A program made the translations under genes and the position numbers. Shown one piece after another: positions 51,379-56,700 of a stretch of DNA of 56,700 bases. The DNA comes from Clostridia bacterium (lineage in GTDB: Bacteria > Bacillota > Clostridia > Oscillospirales > CAG-272). Within the stretch, counting starts at the first letter, position 1. Every line of letters begins with the position of its first letter. The notes under the pieces were generated by a model. The model did no database searches. It worked only from the letters and a program-made list of their open reading frames with translations, and was not told the DNA's origin. The stretch is from positions 1 through 56,700 of the forward strand of contig JAFTIN010000048.1 in assembly GCA_017456895.1 (NCBI GenBank), written 5' to 3'.

Positions 51379-51606
51379 TTATTCTATTTCGATAGCCTCG
51401 GCCAGGGCGTTATCAATACTGTATCTGCCGTCCTTGATGGACACGACACAGCCGTGCTTACGGCGAGTAACGACGGTGATGGGCTCACCGCTATAGCAAC
51501 CAAGCGAGAACAAGAAGGAGTTGAGCTCCTCGTCATCTGTCTCGATGCTGACAACAACGTATTCTTTTCCTTCCTCAGCGTTAAGTAACGTCATGATCTT
51601 CTCCAT
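51379..51606 (-). CDS. feoA: Ferrous iron transport protein A
   Basis: The 75-aa SH3-like protein is thought to support FeoB. The core reads LNSFLFSLGCYSGEPITVVTRR in two parts. A strong promoter and a palindromic operator precede it. It is the first gene of feoA-feoB-Cys-rich protein. Confidence 0.9.
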   Translation of the reverse strand: MEKIMTLLNAEEGKEYVVVSIETDDEELNSFLFSLGCYSGEPITVVTRRKHGCVVSIKDGRYSIDNALAEAIEIE

Positions 51607-51630
51607 TAATTACTAAATAGAAATTCTTGG

Positions 51631-51646
51631 GTTAGCCTCTGCTAAC
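51631..51646. promoter_or_regulatory. Putative DtxR-type operator over the feo transcription start
   Basis: GTTAGCCTCTGCTAAC, a palindrome with GTTAGC arms, starts 8 bases downstream of the feo -10 box, so a bound repressor would block transcription start. The GTTAGC/GCTAAC arms resemble the TTAG/CTAA core of known DtxR and IdeR sites. Confidence 0.75.
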
Positions 51647-51654
51647 CGTATAAT

Positions 51655-51684
51655 ATTATACTCGCGCACCTCCCTTTTGTCAAT
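51655..51684 (-). promoter_or_regulatory. Sigma-A promoter of the feo operon
   Basis: On the minus strand TTGACA (51684-51679), an 18-base spacer and TATAAT (51660-51655). Confidence 0.85.
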
Positions 51685-51722
51685 AGCTTTTCGGAAAAAA
51701 TGGATATTTTTGAGTTATTAAC

Positions 51723-51753
51723 AAAAAGACGGCGCCAATGAAGACGCCGTCTT
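51723..51753 (-). terminator. Intrinsic terminator after the SGNH lipoprotein gene
   Basis: On the minus strand AAGACGGCG and CGCCGTCTT arms followed by TTTTG. Confidence 0.8.
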
Positions 51754-51804
51754 GTGCAAAATTATTACGGTTATTTAATCGTTGTGTATATTCTGGAGCG
51801 AGTA

Positions 51805-53280
51805 TCAATCGCCACTTCCCGGGATAAGATCCTCGATCTCGCCGGACATATATCTGCTATTCTTAAGAACGGTATCAAAGACAACGCGATATATTTCCTT
51901 CATACCCTCTGCTCCGGGGTGAAGGCTCTTGCCGCCCTGATCTTTCGGCATATATGTCTCGTAGTCGGGATTATCGCGTGTTATACCCGATAACAGACCG
52001 ATATCGGCAAGATAAATACCGTCAAAGCGAGCAACCGCGTCTCGGATAACGCCGGACACCGCGTGAGTAAGAGATATATCCATATCCGAGCGCTCAAGGT
52101 TTGTAAGGCAGTATATTTCAGCATTCGGGTAGGTCTTCTGTATACGGTAAAGCATTACAGCGTAGGCCTCGGCAAGCGTGGTTGGTGTGAAGGAGGGATC
52201 ATCCCCCTTTGCCTTTATCTGATCCATGGTAAGCGAATTCACGTTGCCCATAGTCCTGTGGTTATCGTTAGTGCCAAGGTAAACGAAAATGATATCGGGA
52301 GTCTCGCCCGCGTTATCTCCTGTATCGTCGTGTAGCTGCATACATCTGTTAAGGACCGACTGATAAACGCTCTCACCGGCGTTGGAGTTGTTGACCAAAA
52401 GCGTCGCGCCAAGAGCGTTGACAGTCATCTGCCACCAGGTACTGTCAACCGATGTGCCTCCGAAGACAGGTTGAGACGGCTGGTATCCGTACCAAACTAT
52501 GTTGTTTCTTATGGTGGAATTGGTTGTGTTAGCAGCCGCACCGCTGGTAATATTAATATAGGTAGAAATGCTATCGCCGAGTATAGATATCTTCTTGCCT
52601 ACGAAGGAGTCCGCAATCATGGTTGAAGATCCGACAAGCTTTTCAGTAATGCTGTAATCACAGTAAGGACATGAGGCAGTAGCAGTACCGTCCTTGGCAG
52701 CGGTGGCGTCACCGTTGTACTCAAATGCAAGATCGTCATGACCTATCATAGGAATAACTACATTACTTTCAACAAGCCCGCATACCGAACACAGCGTACG
52801 TTCACATCCATCAGCAGAGCAGGTAGGCTCGGTGACCACGACATCCATATCATGACCGAGGGGCTCACCTTTGATAGCTCCGCAATCGCGGCAGATCATA
52901 GGCTCCTCGCATGTAGCAGGTATAAAATCGTGCTCGGTCTCCCCCTTAACGTCACCGCAGACCTTACATATCTTTGGTGATGTGCAGGTTGCCATAGAGT
53001 AATCATGACCGAGGAAGCGTCCAACCGTCTTTCCGCAGTCCTGACAGGTCTTAGGCTCCTCACAGGTAGCGTCGAGATAGCGGTGATCGCCCTTCTCTCC
53101 ATTGGTTCTGCCGCACTTGGTGCATGTGCTCGGCGTCTTGCAGGTCGCCTCGGTCCATTCGTGCTCACACTCTGTACCGGTAGAAGGCCCATCACCAATG
53201 AAGCCGGAAATAATATCGCAAGAGGTAAAGCAAACTAAAAGAAGAATTGATGCAAGTATAACCAATAAGACTCTTTTCAT
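51805..53280 (-). CDS. SGNH/GDSL hydrolase lipoprotein with Cys repeats
   Basis: The 491-aa protein has an N-terminal lipoprotein signal (MKRVLLVILASILLLVCF, then TSC), so it is probably anchored outside the cell membrane. Residues ~35-210 hold five or six repeats of the form HxxxxATCxxPxxCxxCG, each with two CxxC-like sites. Residues ~225-480 form an SGNH esterase: block I SILGDSIST, block III VYLGTNDN and block V LHPGAEG with the catalytic His. It may deacylate cell-wall or host polysaccharide; the substrate is unknown. The repeats may bind metal or carbohydrate. Confidence 0.87.
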   Translation of the reverse strand: MKRVLLVILASILLLVCFTSCDIISGFIGDGPSTGTECEHEWTEATCKTPSTCTKCGRTNGEKGDHRYLDATCEEPKTCQDCGKTVGRFLGHDYSMATCTSPKICKVCGDVKGETEHDFIPATCEEPMICRDCGAIKGEPLGHDMDVVVTEPTCSADGCERTLCSVCGLVESNVVIPMIGHDDLAFEYNGDATAAKDGTATASCPYCDYSITEKLVGSSTMIADSFVGKKISILGDSISTYINITSGAAANTTNSTIRNNIVWYGYQPSQPVFGGTSVDSTWWQMTVNALGATLLVNNSNAGESVYQSVLNRCMQLHDDTGDNAGETPDIIFVYLGTNDNHRTMGNVNSLTMDQIKAKGDDPSFTPTTLAEAYAVMLYRIQKTYPNAEIYCLTNLERSDMDISLTHAVSGVIRDAVARFDGIYLADIGLLSGITRDNPDYETYMPKDQGGKSLHPGAEGMKEIYRVVFDTVLKNSRYMSGEIEDLIPGSGD

Positions 53281-53317
53281 GTTTCTCTCCTTTGAAATTT
53301 ACATTCAATCCACCTAA

Positions 53318-53347
53318 ATTATATCATACGCAAATCGCCTAAAGCAA
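53318..53347 (-). promoter_or_regulatory. Sigma-A promoter of the SGNH lipoprotein gene
   Basis: On the minus strand TTGCTT (53347-53342), an 18-base spacer and TATAAT (53323-53318). Confidence 0.65.
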
Positions 53348-53431
53348 CCGCTTTTCTCTAACACAAAAAAGTTTGTAAGGAATAGATAGGACCTTATTTC
53401 CATTTTTATGCGTTTTTCACTATGTATTCCT

Positions 53432-53463
53432 AAAAAAACTCCCACGGGTTGCCCCGTGGGAGT
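53432..53463 (-). terminator. Intrinsic terminator downstream of PFOR
   Basis: On the minus strand ACTCCCACGGGG and CCCGTGGGAGT arms followed by TTTTTT. Confidence 0.85.
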
Positions 53464-53526
53464 CGATATCCAACTTTTTTATCAAAGTTTGATATAGCGC
53501 AATAATTTTGATGAAGTTTGTTCAAG

Positions 53527-53660
53527 CGGAACCCGAAGTCGTAGAAACCTACGACGAGCCAGGTGACGGTTGGGCAAAATTCGCAAAATTCGCAAATTTT
53601 TAGGGAGATTATTCGTTCTTCCGGCCGAAGCAATAGTTACCTATTGCGAGCTTGTTGGAA
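53527..53660. repeat. Family X intergenic repeats, two diverged copies
   Basis: Inner arms GAAG-TCGTAG/CTACGA-CGAG (near 53535) and GAAG-CAATAG/CTATTG-CGAG (near 53627). The second inner arm and its flanks match 26478-26501. They lie in the PFOR 3' UTR, before its terminator. Confidence 0.75.
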
Positions 53661-53682
53661 AACGGAAAATATCACAAAAATT

Positions 53683-56600
53683 TTAGCTATAGAAATCTAC
53701 AAGCTTTACGAGACGGTCATACTTCGCCTTTGCAGTCGCTTCTGCCTTCTCGAAGAGCTCCTTAGCTCTCTCGGGGAACTGCTGAGCAAGTCTGGTATAT
53801 CTTGCCTCACTGTTGATGAACGCCTGGTAATCGCCGGTAGGAGCCTTGGAGTCGAGAGTGAACTTCTTCTCTGCGGCGGGGTTGAATCTGAACATATGCC
53901 AGTAACCTGCCTCAACAGCCTTCTTCATCTCGTCCTGGCAGTTAGCCATACCGCCCTTGATGGAGTGCATCTCACAAGGAGCGTAGCCGATGATGATGGA
54001 AGGTCCGGGATATGCCTCAGCCTCAGCCATAGCCTTGAGGGTCTGGTTCATATCAGCGCCCATAGCAACCTGTGCAACGTAAACGTAGCCGTAGGACATA
54101 GCGATCTCTGCAAGGTTCTTCTTGCCGATTGCCTTACCTGCTGCTGCGAACTGAGCAACCTGACCGATCTGAGAAGCCTTGGAAGCCTGTCCACCGGTGT
54201 TGGAGTAAACCTCGGTATCGAAGACCATAACGTTTACGTCCTCGCCGGAAGCAAGTACGTGGTCAAGACCGCCGAAGCCGATGTCGTATGCCCAACCGTC
54301 ACCGCCGAAGATCCAAACTGCCTTCTTGGAGAGGTAGGACTTCTCTGCGAGGATCTTAGCCTTGAGGGGATTCTCACAGTCGCAGGACTCGAGCATAGCA
54401 ACGAGAGCCTTGGTAGCAGCCTCGTTAGCCTTACCGTCGTTTACGGTGTTGAGGTAGTTATCGATGATAGCCGCCTTGCTTTCATCCTTGCAGCCTGCGC
54501 GGAGCTCCTTAACGTAGCCGATAAGCTTCTCACGAACTGCCTTCTGACCAACGTAGATACCGAGACCGTGCTCTGCGTTGTCCTCGAAGAGCGAGTTAGC
54601 CCAAGCAGGACCGCGGCCTGTTTCCTTATTTACGGTGTAAGGAGTAGCAGGTGCGGAGCCGCCCCAAATGGACGAACAACCGGTAGCGTTGGAAATATAC
54701 ATTCTCTCACCGAAGAGCTGGGTGATAAGACGAGCGTAAGAGGTCTCTGCACAGCCTGCGCAAGAGCCGGAGTACTCAAGGAGGGGCTGCTTGAACTGGC
54801 TACCCTTAACGGTAGTAGCAACAAGCTCAGACTTCTCGGATACGTTAGCTACAGCGTAGTCGTATGCTGCCTGCTGCTCAAGCTGAGTAGCGATAGGCTT
54901 CATCTCGATAGCGGTGCCGAGCTTCTCATTCTTGTTAACGGGACAAGCCTTAACACAAAGGGTACAACCCATACAGTCAAGGGGAGAAACGGACATAGTG
55001 AACTTGTAATTGGTCTTAAGAACGGGCTTAGCCGCGAACTTGGTAACCTCGGGAGCTGCTGCAGCCTCCTCTTCGGTCATAGCGAAGGGACGGATACAAG
55101 CGTGAGGACATACGAAAGCACAGTTGTTACACTGGATACAGTGCTCGGGATTCCACTGAGGAACGTTAACTGCAACGCCTCTCTTCTCATAAGCTGCGGA
55201 GCCCTGGGGGAAGGTACCGTCTGCATACTTAGCAAACGCGCCAACGGTGAGGCTGTCGCCCTTCATAGCGCCAACGGGAACAACGATATCGTTAACGAAG
55301 TCAACGAGATCTGCTCTCTTGCCCTCAACCTTAGCTGCGGGAGCAGTCTTGCCTGCGTCCTTCCAGGATGCGGGAACCTCTACCTTGTGGATAGCGTCCT
55401 TACCTGCGTCGATAGCTGCGTGGTTGAGATCAACGATAGCCTGTCCCTTCTTGAGATAGGACTTGGTAGCCATATACTTCATATAGCCGTTTGCTTCCTC
55501 TGCGGGAAGAATGTTTGCAAGGGTGAAGAACGCGGACTGAAGCACGGTGTTCTTAACCTTAGCGTTACCGAGACCGATAGCAAGCTGGGTAGCGTTGATA
55601 GTGTAGAACTGAACGTTGTTGTTTGCGATATAGGACTTAACGGATGCGGGAAGGTGAGCGTCAAGCTCTGCATCAGTCCACTGGCAGTCAAGAAGGAAGG
55701 TTCCGCCGGGCTTAACGTCGGAGATCATATCATACTTGCTCAGATATGCCGAGTTGTGGCAAGCAACGAAGTCAGCCTTGTTGATGTAGTAAGAGGACTT
55801 GATGGGAGAATCACCGAATCTGAGGTGAGAAATGGTGATACCGCCGGTCTTCTTGGAGTCATACTGGAAGTATGCCTGAATGAACTTGTCGGTGTGGTCA
55901 CCGATGATCTTGATGGAGTTCTTGTTTGCACCAACGGTACCGTCGCCGCCAAGACCCCAGAACTTGCACTGGATCATATCGGTGGGAGCGGTGTCGGGAG
56001 CGGGCTGCTCGTCAAGAGAAAGGCCGGTGAGATCGTCAACGATACCAACGGTGAAGTGGTTCTTGGGAGCTGCTGCAGCCATGTTAGAATAGATAGCGAA
56101 GATGGAAGCGGGAGTGGTGTCCTTGGAGCCAAGACCGTATCTGCCGCCGATAACCTTTACGCCGCATCTACCGCACTCGGAAAGAGCGGTAACAACGTCA
56201 AGGTAGAGAGGCTCGCCAAGAGAGCCGGGCTCCTTGGTTCTGTCGAGAACGGAAACGATCTTTGCGCTTGCGGGAATAGCCTCGCTGAGCTTCTCTGCAA
56301 CGAAGGGTCTGTAAAGTCTTACCTTAACAAGACCAACCTTCTCGCCCTTTGCAAGAAGATAGTCGATAACCTCCTCTGCTACGTCGCAAACAGAGCCCAT
56401 AGCGATGATAACGCGCTCTGCATCGGGTGCACCGTAGTAGTTGAAGAGCTTGTAGTTGGTGCCGAGCTTTGCATTTACCTTGTCCATGTACTCCTCAACG
56501 ATTGCGGGAAGAGCGTCATAGTAAGGATTGCAAGCCTCTCTGTGCTGGAAGAAGATGTCGCCGTTCTCAGCAGAGCCGCGAAGCACGGGATGCTCGGGGT

Positions 56601-56700
56601 TGAGCGCTCTATCGCGGAATGCCTGAACTGCATCCATATCAACCATTTCAGCAAGATCCTTGTAGTCCCAGGCAGCAACCTTCTGGATCTCGTGAGAGGT
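53683..56700 (-). CDS. nifJ: Pyruvate:ferredoxin (flavodoxin) oxidoreductase, N-terminus beyond the right edge
   Basis: The frame runs through the right edge; 1005 C-terminal residues are present, starting TSHEIQKVAAWDYKDLAEMV. The enzyme turns pyruvate and CoA into acetyl-CoA, CO2 and reduced ferredoxin in anaerobes. Visible are domain II-III residues (GLGGDGTVGANK), two 4Fe-4S motifs (CIQCNNCAFVCPHAC and CMGCTLCVKACPVNK), a third cluster start (SGSCAGCAET), NATGCSSIWGG and the thiamine-diphosphate/Mg motif FGGDGWAYDIGFGGLDH. Codon bias indicates high expression. It should feed reduced ferredoxin to energy metabolism. Confidence 0.97.
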   Translation of the reverse strand, partial: TSHEIQKVAAWDYKDLAEMVDMDAVQAFRDRALNPEHPVLRGSAENGDIFFQHREACNPYYDALPAIVEEYMDKVNAKLGTNYKLFNYYGAPDAERVIIAMGSVCDVAEEVIDYLLAKGEKVGLVKVRLYRPFVAEKLSEAIPASAKIVSVLDRTKEPGSLGEPLYLDVVTALSECGRCGVKVIGGRYGLGSKDTTPASIFAIYSNMAAAAPKNHFTVGIVDDLTGLSLDEQPAPDTAPTDMIQCKFWGLGGDGTVGANKNSIKIIGDHTDKFIQAYFQYDSKKTGGITISHLRFGDSPIKSSYYINKADFVACHNSAYLSKYDMISDVKPGGTFLLDCQWTDAELDAHLPASVKSYIANNNVQFYTINATQLAIGLGNAKVKNTVLQSAFFTLANILPAEEANGYMKYMATKSYLKKGQAIVDLNHAAIDAGKDAIHKVEVPASWKDAGKTAPAAKVEGKRADLVDFVNDIVVPVGAMKGDSLTVGAFAKYADGTFPQGSAAYEKRGVAVNVPQWNPEHCIQCNNCAFVCPHACIRPFAMTEEEAAAAPEVTKFAAKPVLKTNYKFTMSVSPLDCMGCTLCVKACPVNKNEKLGTAIEMKPIATQLEQQAAYDYAVANVSEKSELVATTVKGSQFKQPLLEYSGSCAGCAETSYARLITQLFGERMYISNATGCSSIWGGSAPATPYTVNKETGRGPAWANSLFEDNAEHGLGIYVGQKAVREKLIGYVKELRAGCKDESKAAIIDNYLNTVNDGKANEAATKALVAMLESCDCENPLKAKILAEKSYLSKKAVWIFGGDGWAYDIGFGGLDHVLASGEDVNVMVFDTEVYSNTGGQASKASQIGQVAQFAAAGKAIGKKNLAEIAMSYGYVYVAQVAMGADMNQTLKAMAEAEAYPGPSIIIGYAPCEMHSIKGGMANCQDEMKKAVEAGYWHMFRFNPAAEKKFTLDSKAPTGDYQAFINSEARYTRLAQQFPERAKELFEKAEATAKAKYDRLVKLVDFYS

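Noticed and set aside
53430-53633. A 67-codon minus-strand frame downstream of PFOR
   Set aside because: It covers family X repeats and the PFOR terminator and has no RBS.

Overview
The window looks like chromosome of a strictly anaerobic, low-to-mid GC Firmicute of the class Clostridia, probably an uncultured gut lineage. The evidence is the Clostridia-type order rimP-nusA-rnpM-ylxQ-infB, a pyruvate:ferredoxin oxidoreductase, FeoA/FeoB with a Cys-rich partner, type II pantothenate kinase, ThiT/ThiN under a TPP riboswitch, strong GGAGG ribosome binding sites and consensus sigma-A promoters with 17-base spacers. Most genes are on the minus strand. No species can be named from the sequence alone.

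Layout. 1-4650 is an accessory island attached to the 3' end of rlmD (minus strand): an unfinished membrane protein gene, an unknown protein, a DUF2310 zinc-ribbon protein, a PHP-domain phosphoesterase, a small unknown protein and a four-helix-bundle (S23/Avd-like) protein, separated by arrays of mini-hairpins and by two diverged copies of the rlmD 3' end. 4649-9881: rlmD, an AraC regulator, a polysaccharide deacetylase, then divergently a HAD nucleotidase and a PLP lyase. 9966-11389: thiamine module (thiN, TPP riboswitch, thiT). 11674-21839: DEDDh exonuclease, azlCD, ABC exporter, recX-recA, galK, miaA, alpha/beta hydrolase, ribokinase. 22131-26282: YhaN-like ATPase with a DUF6062 partner, and a divergent 8-oxoguanine glycosylase. 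26623-31910: infB-ylxQ-rnpM-nusA-rimP. 32090-41082: a small ORF, a giant repetitive membrane-anchored protein, a CBS protein, pantothenate kinase II and a MutS-like ATPase. 41537-43551: flavin reductase, DUF1461 protein, uridine kinase. 43840-46413: tRNA-Met, tRNA-Glu, a region full of tRNA 3'-end relics, and two tandem ATP-grasp ligases. 46835-51606: greA, a small abundant-looking membrane protein, ppa, a DtxR-family regulator and the feo iron operon. 51805-56700: a GDSL/SGNH lipoprotein and the unfinished PFOR gene.

The most unusual content lies between genes. (1) At rlmD, cassette-like genes are separated by ~108-base repeats whose ends still encode a degenerate RlmD C-terminus (15 codons in all three copies), and next to them are mini-hairpin arrays whose conserved linker flips orientation halfway. 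(2) Downstream of tRNA-Glu, four units each combine a mini-hairpin, a T-arm-like string AAATTCCCGT and a terminator-like hairpin; inverted copies of the tRNA 3' end are also present. (3) A dispersed intergenic repeat occurs at four loci, in the same orientation, with a nested stem whose inner arm changes on both sides together (CAATA/TATTG, CCGTA/TACGG, TCGTA/TACGA). I infer that (1) and (2) are traces of the same kind of 3'-end-targeting element; no recombinase gene for it is visible here. All calls are made by reading the sequence; no database search was run.
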